Part shown: one piece after another, positions 16,478 through 23,865 of the stretch
How the letters are laid out: every line of letters starts with the position of its first letter
Numbering within the stretch: position 1 is the stretch's first letter
DNA from: SAR202 cluster bacterium Casp-Chloro-G2
GTDB lineage: Bacteria > Chloroflexota > Dehalococcoidia > Lucifugimonadales > UBA3495
Assembly: GCA_002816575.1 (NCBI GenBank)
Contig: MUCI01000041.1
Span: 1-62,047 of the forward strand
Direction of reading: 5' to 3'
DNA: 62,047 bases
Notes under the pieces: generated by a model
Seen by the model: the letters and a program-made list of their open reading frames with translations, nothing else
The model's database searches: none
Told to the model about the DNA's origin: nothing
Program-made: the position numbers and the translations under genes

Positions 16478-16770
16478 CAAGCAATCCCGGCCGGCCCCCT
16501 GTCCCGGCGGAGATAGGCTGGTCCCGGCTGGCGAGAATCTACCACCGTGCGCGGGGGCCGTCAAACTCAACCCCCATTTGCCAAAACATCTGGCGGGTTC
16601 CGGTCAGGTTGCGGGTTTTCCCCCAACCGAATTGCAGGCAGTCACCGGCGATTTTTCCGGCCGGCGGGCCTAACCTTAAGGGCAAGAACCCTAAGAAATG
16701 CACCCAGACCGAAGGCTGCTTGCCGCGCACCGACGGCGTCAGATTCAGGTTGACCGGGGGACCAAACTAG

Positions 16771-17496
16771 ATGTTTCAAAGAATCAGGGATGCTGTTCTC
16801 AACAACAGCCGAGGCTTTACCCTCATTGAACTGTTGGCCGTGATGGCCATCGTAGGCGTGTTGGCGGGCATCGTCACGTCGTCGGTGTCCGGAACAACCG
16901 ACGAGAGCCGCGACGCCCAGGTAGCGAACGACTCGGATACGGTATTCAACGCGGCCAACCAGTTCTTCACCGATCAGGGCGGCGTCGGGATCATCTCCCG
17001 GTTCGACCATGATGTGTTGGGATTGAAGGCCGTCACCTCCGACAATGTCACACAGGAGATCACCAAGCTATGGCCGGAGAGGGCCTTCGGTGTTGGCGTG
17101 GCCGGAACCCTGGCCTATCCGGCCGTGTTCCCAGCCACCGACGATGTTTCGGACGGCGTGAGGAGTGTGGTTTTCTTCGCGAAAGACGGCAAAACACCGT
17201 TCCAGATCATCGACCCGCTCACCGGGACCGGCAAGGACGTTACCCTGGCGGTGTTCCTGGCCGAATTCACGGCCCTCGACTTCAATACGCTGGTGGTCAA
17301 CGGGTACATGGATTCGGAGCCGAACAGCTTTGAATCGTTGATCAGCGACAAGTACAACCTGTATCTGTGGACCTTCAAAAAGTCCACCACACCCGGCGGC
17401 ATCACCGGAGACACCCGGGATGTCGCGGTCTTCCGGCTGCAGTCGGCAGCGGGAACGGCCGGCTTGGTCGATCTGGTTTACCGGCGCGTCCAGTAA
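16771..17496 (+). CDS. Type IV pilin-like / pseudopilin protein
   Basis: A class III signal peptide is clear: a short basic leader MFQRIRDAVLNNSRG, prepilin peptidase cleavage after Gly15, then FTLIELLAVMAIVGVLAGIV with the conserved Glu at mature position 5. The globular remainder (about 200 residues) has no recognisable domain. Pilin or pseudopilin subunits assemble into extracellular or periplasmic filaments. No prepilin peptidase, ATPase or secretin gene is nearby, so its assembly system must be elsewhere. It converges with the thioredoxin-like selenoprotein gene, 18 bp apart. Confidence 0.85.
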   Translation: MFQRIRDAVLNNSRGFTLIELLAVMAIVGVLAGIVTSSVSGTTDESRDAQVANDSDTVFNAANQFFTDQGGVGIISRFDHDVLGLKAVTSDNVTQEITKLWPERAFGVGVAGTLAYPAVFPATDDVSDGVRSVVFFAKDGKTPFQIIDPLTGTGKDVTLAVFLAEFTALDFNTLVVNGYMDSEPNSFESLISDKYNLYLWTFKKSTTPGGITGDTRDVAVFRLQSAAGTAGLVDLVYRRVQ

Positions 17497-17514
17497 GCAC
17501 GCCGAGCCGTCTGC

Positions 17515-18132
17515 TTAGCGGTTGGCTGGGTCCACCAGGTTCTCAAAGACCTCCCGCCAGACCTCCACGCCACCGTCGCCGTAGCCGGCCCGGTAGGTGA
17601 TCACGCCGTCGCCGTTAAGCGCGATCTTGGTGGACTGCACGAACACATTCAGGCTTTTCAGCACGTTGGGGTCGATCTTGGCCACGGGCCACGGGTAGCC
17701 CTGCTCGATCCGGTACTCCTCCATCAAATCGATGTCCTCGAAAGGGCTTTGGCCCACGGCGTAGAGATCGACCCTGTCGGCGTACTCGGGGTAGACATCC
17801 TTCATGCTCCGTAACTCGGAGCGGCAGACGGGTCACCAGGTGGCGAAGAAGAATAGGAACACCGGCCTCCCCTGGCTGGCTAGCTGTGCGGTTGACCGCA
17901 CCGAGCCGTCGAACAGGGCGAACTCGAACGGCGGGAGCGTCTCCCCCACGTTTGTCCCGAGTTTGGGCTGGGCCACCAGTGGCGCGTCAGTAGTCGGGCC
18001 GGCAGCGGGTGTGGGCGTGGCCCCAGTGTTAATGGCGGGCGATGTGGCTGAGGCGGGTCCGGTGGCGGAACCCCCGCAGGCTATCGCGCCAACCATGAGG
18101 GCCGCGAATAGAAAGGCTGATAATCGGGACAT
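17515..18132 (-). CDS. TlpA/thioredoxin-like lipoprotein selenoprotein (UxxC, in-frame TGA)
   Basis: The protein is a lipoprotein (signal peptide, Cys19 in GAIAC) with an Ala/Thr/Pro linker and a TlpA/AhpC-type thioredoxin fold starting near GETLPPFEF. The frame reads FLFFFATW, then TGA (17835-17833, residue 100), then PVCRSELRSM and on to a normal C-terminus ending near residue 205. The family motif is W-C-x-x-C, so TGA replaces the nucleophilic first cysteine while the second (Cys103) is kept. A 6-bp hairpin with loop AGTTA begins 11 nt after the TGA. It probably acts as an extracytoplasmic thiol-disulfide or peroxide reductase. Confidence 0.82.
17806..17822 (-). promoter_or_regulatory. Candidate bacterial SECIS hairpin, thioredoxin-like gene
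   Basis: GCTCCG pairs perfectly with CGGAGC around the loop AGTTA. The loop G and U are 18 and 19 nt after the TGA, matching the position and GU content expected for SelB recognition. Confidence 0.6.
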
Positions 18133-18295
18133 GTGACCAAAACTCCCGGCACGTCGAAGATGGCTGGCAGCAACCGTGCAGCGTACACGCCGGTCGGGCG
18201 CACCCACTACAACTACTACGGTAGCCTCCTAGCCAGCAGATCTGCCAGCCCCATGTTAGCGCGGAAGTTGGTGTCCGAGGGGTCCGCCAGGTGCG

Positions 18296-18343
18296 CCGGA
18301 TGAAGTTTGGAGCGGGCGATGGGATTTGAACCCACGACATCTT
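18296..18343. repeat. Partial tRNA-Gly copy, att-like direct repeat (distal copy)
   Basis: A 48-bp stretch is identical to 19846-19893. On the minus strand it contains the tRNA-Gly 3' half (T-arm, acceptor 3' strand and CCA) plus 12 bp beyond the gene. It lacks the 5' half, so it is not a functional tRNA. It marks one edge of a 1.55-kb insert. Confidence 0.9.
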
Positions 18344-18417
18344 TGATTCTGCTAACTGGCTTCTTCATGCCCAAAAATCGACTACTCACATCCAAGCTGC
18401 AGATCGGCGCGACGATC

Positions 18418-19566
18418 CTAGTTAACGGTCGCAGCGCCAGGCACTTGAAGATTCTGAATTTCGCAGACCGTTCCATCGGCGAATGAGATGACTCCTCTTC
18501 CGCCGGAAACCGGAGTCGATCGAGTCCCAATAGAAAAGGCCAACGAACTCCCATTCGACTGCATCGGGTTGGAGTCAGTGGTAAACCTATATTCGTCATA
18601 CGGGGGACCGTCGATGGGCAGTTTCAACAATGACCAACTGGAGTCTGGTATGGAATGAAAAGTCTGGTTGGGGAACCGTACACCGGTGGGAGCAAAAAAT
18701 GACCATGAGAAGCTTGGCTGGCCAGAAGTTGAGTTATTCAATACGTTGAAATCATAAGTGTAGGATATCTTGGTTATGGAGGTTGGCGACACTAGGACGC
18801 TGATACGGCATTCCGGCTTGGATTTTTCTGGAGTTGATGATTGGAGCAAAAGCAGCTTTGTTTCAGCCTCGCTGATCTCCCCTCGATCTAGTTTGCCCAA
18901 AATTTCGTTTAGTGTCAGGGTTGGCTCCATAGTGGCTGGTTGATCTTTGGCACTAGGAGCGAGGGTTGATGCTCGAGTCGGGGTAGGTACCAATACTGCG
19001 GCACTATTAGATTTTGGGAGGTCTGAGTTTGGCCCGGTAGGAATTCCTGCTTCACCAGAAGCGCCCGAATCAATCATCTTCTCGGGTTGGTCGTCCAATG
19101 GCAAAAATTGGACTCCAACCGCGAATCCCAACAATCCTACGATCCCCACAACCGCCACTGACACAACAGTTTTGATAATCCATTTCGGCTTACCGCGTTG
19201 CTCGATCTGCCTGAGTGTGCGCTGTCTTTCAGATTCCAGTTCCCTCGGTGACATCCCTTGGAAATGGTGAAGGCTGGACCATTCACCGTCGACCGGCTCA
19301 GGATCAGCCGCTCGATTATCCGCTGGTTTGGAGTCAGCCGGCGCTGGGTTCTTCGGCTCACGATTTGTTGGGTTCTTTGATCTGCGCGTCCTCAGAATTT
19401 CGCCTGCAGAGTCCAGGGTCCGGAACAAATTGCGGCGTTGAAAATAATCATCCATGGTTTCCTGGTTTCGAATTTCCCGGTGCTTCCCCGCGTTCGGACA
19501 TGGGCCTTTAGCCGATTCCGTGTCAGGAAATTTATAGCCACAAACGCCGCAGATTGGAGAGGCCAT
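18418..19566 (-). CDS. Zinc-ribbon, single-pass membrane protein of unknown function
   Basis: This is a 382-residue protein. The N-terminus is a zinc-ribbon-like motif (MASPICGVCGYKFPD with a further Cys in GPCPNAGKHRE), then a Pro/Ala/Asp-rich linker and a basic stretch. One membrane helix follows near residues 154-178 (TVVSVAVVGIVGLLGFAVGV). A Thr/Pro-rich stalk and an extracytoplasmic C-terminal region rich in Ser and Phe end the protein. GGGAGA sits 7 nt before the chosen ATG. It is the only gene inside the repeat-bounded element and is more AT-rich than its surroundings. No function can be assigned. Confidence 0.75.
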   Translation of the reverse strand: MASPICGVCGYKFPDTESAKGPCPNAGKHREIRNQETMDDYFQRRNLFRTLDSAGEILRTRRSKNPTNREPKNPAPADSKPADNRAADPEPVDGEWSSLHHFQGMSPRELESERQRTLRQIEQRGKPKWIIKTVVSVAVVGIVGLLGFAVGVQFLPLDDQPEKMIDSGASGEAGIPTGPNSDLPKSNSAAVLVPTPTRASTLAPSAKDQPATMEPTLTLNEILGKLDRGEISEAETKLLLLQSSTPEKSKPECRISVLVSPTSITKISYTYDFNVLNNSTSGQPSFSWSFFAPTGVRFPNQTFHSIPDSSWSLLKLPIDGPPYDEYRFTTDSNPMQSNGSSLAFSIGTRSTPVSGGRGVISFADGTVCEIQNLQVPGAATVN

Positions 19567-19759
19567 GAGATCGTCTCCCTTTTGCCAATCCGTTGAGCTG
19601 GTTTGCCGTCGAACAGGAAATGTCGCCGGCAGAATAATCCCTTGGCCCAAGGTCGGTGCTGATTTTTGTGGAGAAACCGGTTAGCTAGTATATCTAATTT
19701 GAGGCAAGCCAGGGTCTGGAAATGGAGTTGCAGCGAAATCGCAGGAATAGAGGTTTATG

Positions 19760-19806
19760 AAAAGGGTGTCCGAAGCGTCGTATCGCTTTTCGTACATCCT
19801 CTTTTT
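19760..19806. terminator. Long imperfect hairpin, likely tRNA-Gly terminator
   Basis: Arms AAAAGGGTGTCCGAAGCG and CGCTTTTCGTACATCCTCTT pair with a few bulges, flanked by A- and T-runs on both strands. It lies 52 nt downstream of tRNA-Gly, inside the putative element. The rest of the gap between 19567 and the tRNA shows no credible gene. Confidence 0.55.
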
Positions 19807-19857
19807 ATTACCGGAATGGTTTGAGGAGGATACGCCTGTATAGGCCCGGATGAAGTT

Positions 19858-19932
19858 TGGAGCGGGCGATGGGATTTGAACCCACGACATCTTGCTTGGG
19901 AAGCAAGCACTCTACCCCTGAGTTACGCCCGC
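19858..19932 (-). tRNA. tRNA-Gly (anticodon CCC)
   Basis: The acceptor stem is GCGGGCG/CGCCCGC with an encoded CCA. The anticodon stem-loop is CTTGC-TTCCCAA-GCAAG, giving CCC. The T-arm contains GGTTCAAATCC. Its 3' half is duplicated 1,550 bp away at 18296-18343. Confidence 0.95.
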
Positions 19933-20084
19933 TCGAGGCTTGGATTATAGCAAAATTTGAGGCTGAACGGCGGCTGGGGTCTGACCTGACTGCCCAGTCT
20001 GGTCATTCACGCCCTGCGATCTCGCGGCTGCCAGGTATCGAGCTTGTCGGGGCGCCAAGTGACCGGATCGCATCGGCGCGCCGG

Positions 20085-20639
20085 CTAGCGTTCTTTGGGG
20101 GTCATCAGCCAGTCCATGGCCTGGGCGTCGGCCGACAGCCACCGTTTGGCGGCTTCCACCCGGTTGTCCGGCATCTCCACGCCTAGGCCGTCGGCCAGCC
20201 GGTTCATGAAGTTGAACACGCAGGTGATCAGGACCGTGGAAAGTATCTGCTGCTCGCTTAGGCCCAGACTGCGCAGATGCTCCAGGTCCGCTTTCTTGCT
20301 GCCCGACGGGTCCTCGGTGAGCTTGACCGCGAAATCTAATATGCCCCTGGTCTGGTCGTCCAGGGCGGCCTGGGTGTAGTCGTGCATGATGTGATTGTCG
20401 AATTCGGCGTCACCGGAATGCTGACGGAGGAACCCTCCGTGGGCCAAGGCTCAATAACGGCACCGGTTGGTGGTGGATACAACGGTGGCGATGGCCTCCT
20501 CCTGGACCCTGGTCAACGCGGAAGCGCCGAAGGTGATGGAGGAATTCAGGTTCTGCACCGCTTCCATAGCCGATTTGTTGATAGACATGCACGCGATCAC
20601 CGGGGGAAGTTCGGTTGAGACTTCTTCTATCCAGGACAT
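20085..20639 (-). CDS. AhpD-like peroxidase-related selenoprotein (CxxU, in-frame TGA)
   Basis: This is a 184-residue carboxymuconolactone-decarboxylase / AhpD-fold protein read through one TGA (20453-20451, residue 63). The first part gives VVSTTNRCRY. The frame after the TGA gives ALAHGGFLRQHSGDAEF and a typical C-terminal half (SEQQILSTVLITCVFNFMNR). The family motif is CxxCxxxH; here it reads Cys60-R-Y-Sec63-A-L-A-His67. A 7-bp hairpin with loop GTT begins 11 nt after the TGA. AGGAG lies 7 nt before the ATG. Relatives reduce peroxides or act as alkylhydroperoxidase partners. Confidence 0.82.
20424..20440 (-). promoter_or_regulatory. Candidate bacterial SECIS hairpin, AhpD-like gene
   Basis: ACGGAGG pairs perfectly with CCTCCGT around the loop GTT. 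The loop G and U are 18 and 19 nt after the TGA, the same distance as in the thioredoxin-like gene. Confidence 0.6.
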
Positions 20640-20739
20640 GGTTGGACTCCTATTCCCAGCTAATGGATCGAATGGCGATTGGGCCAGGTACTTGGATGCG
20701 CCGCGCCGGGTCCGGACGCGGTCCAGGTGGGACTGGATC

Positions 20740-21216
20740 CTAGGTGTTTGCTTCCTGCACTCCGGCCCAATAGCCGGTCCACTCCTCCCGCATATCGGCT
20801 TCGGTCTTGCCGGGGGTGTAGCCGGGAGACACCAGCGGCGCGGTCTTGGTCACGGTCATCAGCACATAGCCCTTGGCTGGTATCCCCGAGCGCTGTATGC
20901 CGCGGCTGCCGGTGGTGTAGGCGTCTTTGATCTCCTCAAATAGGTCGCCGCTGGTCAGCAACTCGGCGGTGCCCTTGAACCGGTAGCCCTTGCGCAGGAA
21001 GGTGTCCACGATGTTCATCTCGCAGGCTGGGTTGTGGGCCAGGTTCTCGATGGTCATCGGCGAGCCCAGGTTGGCGAAGACCAGATGGTCGTCGTCCCAG
21101 ACCGTGGCCGTGCCCTTAGGCGAGAGGTTGGGGGTGCCGTCGGCGCACACGGTGGCGATGAACCCCATGCGCTGCTGCCGGACCACCCGCTTCATGTCGT
21201 CGTTCAAGATTCCCAT
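20740..21216 (-). CDS. Pyridoxamine 5'-phosphate oxidase-family flavoprotein
   Basis: This 158-residue split-barrel FMN-binding protein contains MGFIATVCADGTPNLSPKGT, VFANLGSPMTIENLAHNPAC and GYRFKGTAELL. This subgroup (pyridoxamine-oxidase-related, often annotated as general-stress or heme/flavin binding) usually does not make PLP. It lies 100 bp upstream of the AhpD-like selenoprotein gene on the same strand and may share its transcript. The physiological substrate is unknown. Confidence 0.88.
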   Translation of the reverse strand: MGILNDDMKRVVRQQRMGFIATVCADGTPNLSPKGTATVWDDDHLVFANLGSPMTIENLAHNPACEMNIVDTFLRKGYRFKGTAELLTSGDLFEEIKDAYTTGSRGIQRSGIPAKGYVLMTVTKTAPLVSPGYTPGKTEADMREEWTGYWAGVQEANT

Positions 21217-21458
21217 ATTCTCTGCTCCGTAATGCTTTTTGACCCCCGGCCCAGCCCAGCATCAAATTGGACGCCAGTATATCAGGATTCCCGTCCGTTC
21301 TCGGATGAACGTCGCCCCTGACCACGGTCTTTTCATTATCGCTCCAGCGCCGGACGTGCGCTGGGTGGTGGCCACGTTGGGCGCAGGTAAGATGGGGCCT
21401 CAAGCAGGATGACCGACCGGTTGGGGTCCTCGCTCAGGCGGCGACCCTGCGGCGGTAA

Positions 21459-22268
21459 TCATTCATAAAATCTGGCAAAATCTTCAACAAATGACATGAA
21501 GGTATTGGTTATTCGCCACCAAGACCAAGTGACTAGCAGACATAGGGCGAACCCCGCGCTGGCCCAGGCTACATAAACGTACATTCCACTTGCCAGTGAA
21601 GCCCCAATCGACCCTATGTATAAGACCAAGAACAGCCACGTTTGCAGCTCACGAAATGCAAACCACGATAAACTACGCTTTGTTGATAGATATGCCTGAG
21701 CCCGATCTGTGCGGAAAGGCCGATGCCCGCTAAATCTTCGAAACCCAGGCGCCTGAACTTTGGCCAGGATCGAAAACGAGTAAACCGAGCCGAGCAGAAT
21801 CAGCGATGCGAACCATACCCAATCCAAGGATTCATCTCGAATCTGAATCAGAACGATCGAAAAAGTGAGCGCGGGCAATATTGTCGCCAAAGCTCGCGTC
21901 AGACGGATTCTCGACCTGAGGTAATCCATATAACTTGAGGCTGCTTCACTCTTTAGAACTTGTATCCGGTACTGCTCTTCTGGAAAAGGATCAACGGTTG
22001 AATCAGAGATAAGATTTCTTCCCTGGAGAAACGTGATCCTCTTGAATCGCTCGAGTTCGCCAAACATCGTGTCCGCACAACGGTCATATACGATGCCAAC
22101 CAGATACGCGCCGCCGAGACCGATCGCTCCGATAGCGAATTGAACGAAAACACGAGAATCCTCGAATGGAATCACGTCGAGAAACCAATCGTGAAAAAGG
22201 ATCGCTACCGGCAACAATGCCAAGAAACCAATCAGAACCTGCTCGACGAACAACTCTGTAGTCTTCAT
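21459..22268 (-). CDS. Multi-pass membrane protein of unknown function
   Basis: The 269-residue protein has about six hydrophobic segments: residues 10-30, 38-60, two between about 125 and 168, and two between about 205 and 250. A charged cytosolic-looking loop (FGELERFKRITFLQGRNL) lies after the second. I recognise no family. Base composition is more AT-rich than adjacent genes. It starts 12 bp after the NUDIX gene on the same strand, so the two are probably cotranscribed. Confidence 0.75.
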   Translation of the reverse strand: MKTTELFVEQVLIGFLALLPVAILFHDWFLDVIPFEDSRVFVQFAIGAIGLGGAYLVGIVYDRCADTMFGELERFKRITFLQGRNLISDSTVDPFPEEQYRIQVLKSEAASSYMDYLRSRIRLTRALATILPALTFSIVLIQIRDESLDWVWFASLILLGSVYSFSILAKVQAPGFRRFSGHRPFRTDRAQAYLSTKRSLSWFAFRELQTWLFLVLYIGSIGASLASGMYVYVAWASAGFALCLLVTWSWWRITNTFMSFVEDFARFYE

Positions 22269-22280
22269 GCCTATCCAAAC

Positions 22281-22700
22281 CTAGTTGATATGGCTGAGTT
22301 GGACTTCCTTCATGGCGGATCTTAGGATGGACTTGGCATCGTCATGGACGATGGCGTCATTCGCTTCCCGGTAGGGGAGCCAAGAGACACTGCGCCCTTC
22401 AGTGGTTGGAATTGAACGGGTAAACCGGCAGAGGAAATACTCCACCACTGCCCATTCACCTTTAGATTTGAATTCTAGTACGCCGAGCGAACCAAGGGGC
22501 GCTGCCGTTACCCCTGCTTCTTCCGCCAACTCTCTGACTGCGGCTTGGACCGGCGTTTCGCCAGGTTCGATGTGTCCTTTGGGGAATATCCAAGAGCGTG
22601 CTGCATCGTTAGACGTTACCAGCAGGAACTCAGGTCCGTTTGGCGTGGGTCTGAATGCAACGGCACCCGCTTGGTTGATTTTTTTGCGTCCCGCTCTCAT
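22281..22700 (-). CDS. NUDIX hydrolase
   Basis: A 139-residue NUDIX pyrophosphohydrolase. The Nudix box runs from GHIEPGETPVQAAVRELAEE to AGV, matching GX5EX7REUXEEXGU with its metal-binding Glu residues. The substrate (nucleotide sugar, diadenosine polyphosphate or oxidised nucleotide) cannot be told; the N-terminal KKINQAGAVAFR and FLLVTSNDAARSWIFPKG resemble the Ap4A-hydrolase-like group. Upstream of and close to the membrane-protein gene. Confidence 0.93.
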   Translation of the reverse strand: MRAGRKKINQAGAVAFRPTPNGPEFLLVTSNDAARSWIFPKGHIEPGETPVQAAVRELAEEAGVTAAPLGSLGVLEFKSKGEWAVVEYFLCRFTRSIPTTEGRSVSWLPYREANDAIVHDDAKSILRSAMKEVQLSHIN

Positions 22701-22802
22701 GGCTCCCTTAACACACCATCCATTAAGGTTATCGCACTGCCAAGTTTACCAGCATCGGCCGGTTTGCCAGGTGTCTGGCGACGTGGTACCTCATGCGACC
22801 AC

Positions 22803-23750
22803 CTACCGGGCTGCAGCCGCCGCCTGGCCCAGCAGTTGCATGGTCCGGTCCAATGATGCGGCGGGGTCGGGCCCGGCGGTTATGGGCGAGGCCAGCACTT
22901 CGGTGGCGCCCATGGCAAACAATTCCTGAACGCTCTGGGCGCAGGTTTCCTCGTCGCCCCAGATGACAACGCCGTCGATCATGGCGTCGCTCCACCGGCC
23001 CTCTTTGGCTTCCGGGAAACCGGAGGCGATCAGCATGTTCTGGTAGAAGGGCAGCCCGGGGTGGCCGAACTGGGCACGCACCGCCGCGCGGACCTCTTCC
23101 GGGTTGTCGTGGACGCAGATGGGAGCGTGGGCGATGAGCGGCGGCGTGGCCCGGCCCGCTTCCTTTGCGCCCTTCTCCATGGCGGGGATAGCAACATCGC
23201 GCAGGTAGTTACGCGGGCAGATCCAACTTATCGCACCGTCGGCCTCCGTGCCGCAGAGCTCGAAAGAGCCCTTCCGCAGGGCCGAGGCCATCACCTGGAC
23301 GTCCAGTGGCCCCGGAATGGCGGCGTGGGCCGAATAATGCTCGCCGCCGAAGTCCACCGAGCCGGTCTGCAAGATGGCTTTCAGGATGCGCAGGTACTCT
23401 CTGAGATGGCCCAGTGGAGCGTCAAACCGGATGCCCATGGACTCGATGGTGGGGCGGTGGCTGGGGCCGACGCCCAATCGAAAACGCCCCGGCGCCAGTT
23501 GGGCGACCACCTGCGCCTGCTGCGCCGTGACCAGGGGGTGGCGGGGGTAGGTCGGGACGATGGATGTGCCCAGCTTGATGCTGCTGGTTGCGCCGGCGGT
23601 TGCCGCGAAACAGGTGATGCTGTCCAGGCTGGCCCCGCCGGTGGTCATCCAGGCGGCGTGAACGCCCAACTCCTCGGCCCGCAGGATGTTGCGTTGGACC
23701 TCTCCGATGGTGCTGCCCTTGACCGCTGTTCCGACCAGTTTGTCCGCCAT
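22803..23750 (-). CDS. LLM-class oxidoreductase, F420-type
   Basis: This 315-residue luciferase-like TIM barrel is of the F420-dependent type (similar to the MSMEG/TIGR03564 style). It contains RAEELGVHAAWMTTGGASLD, IKLGTSIVPTYPRHPLVTAQ, LAPGRFRLGVGPSHRPTIES and a C-terminal MGATEVLASPI. It would carry out hydride transfer from reduced F420 or FMN to an unknown substrate. It stands alone between the NUDIX gene and the PQQ dehydrogenase. Confidence 0.92.
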   Translation of the reverse strand: MADKLVGTAVKGSTIGEVQRNILRAEELGVHAAWMTTGGASLDSITCFAATAGATSSIKLGTSIVPTYPRHPLVTAQQAQVVAQLAPGRFRLGVGPSHRPTIESMGIRFDAPLGHLREYLRILKAILQTGSVDFGGEHYSAHAAIPGPLDVQVMASALRKGSFELCGTEADGAISWICPRNYLRDVAIPAMEKGAKEAGRATPPLIAHAPICVHDNPEEVRAAVRAQFGHPGLPFYQNMLIASGFPEAKEGRWSDAMIDGVVIWGDEETCAQSVQELFAMGATEVLASPITAGPDPAASLDRTMQLLGQAAAAAR

Positions 23751-23865
23751 GTGCGCCCCCTATCGTTGTATCTATTCAGGTCATTGGTAGGGGCCAAGGA
23801 AACCACGGCGGAAGCGGGGGTGTCAAGCTGGAGAGTCAAGCTGCTGAGTGGTCAACAATCAGCTT

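Larger units (their letters stand above)
18344..19893. mobile_element. Putative 1.55-kb element integrated at tRNA-Gly
   Basis: The segment is bounded by perfect 48-bp direct repeats made of the tRNA-Gly 3' half. The intact tRNA is at one edge and only the 3' half at the other, the usual outcome of tyrosine-recombinase integration into a tRNA gene. Inside are one AT-richer gene (18418-19566) and a large hairpin. No integrase is present, so it would be a remnant or an element moved in trans. Confidence 0.6.

Noticed and set aside
18301-18375. A second tRNA-Gly at the distal 48-bp repeat
   Set aside because: Only the 3' half is present. The anticodon stem and 5' half are replaced by unrelated sequence, so no cloverleaf can form.
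19681-19890. Small gene overlapping tRNA-Gly
   Set aside because: Its N-terminus is the translated tRNA 3' half, a typical artefact, and the rest lacks coding character. A similar frame occurs at the other repeat copy (18029-18340).
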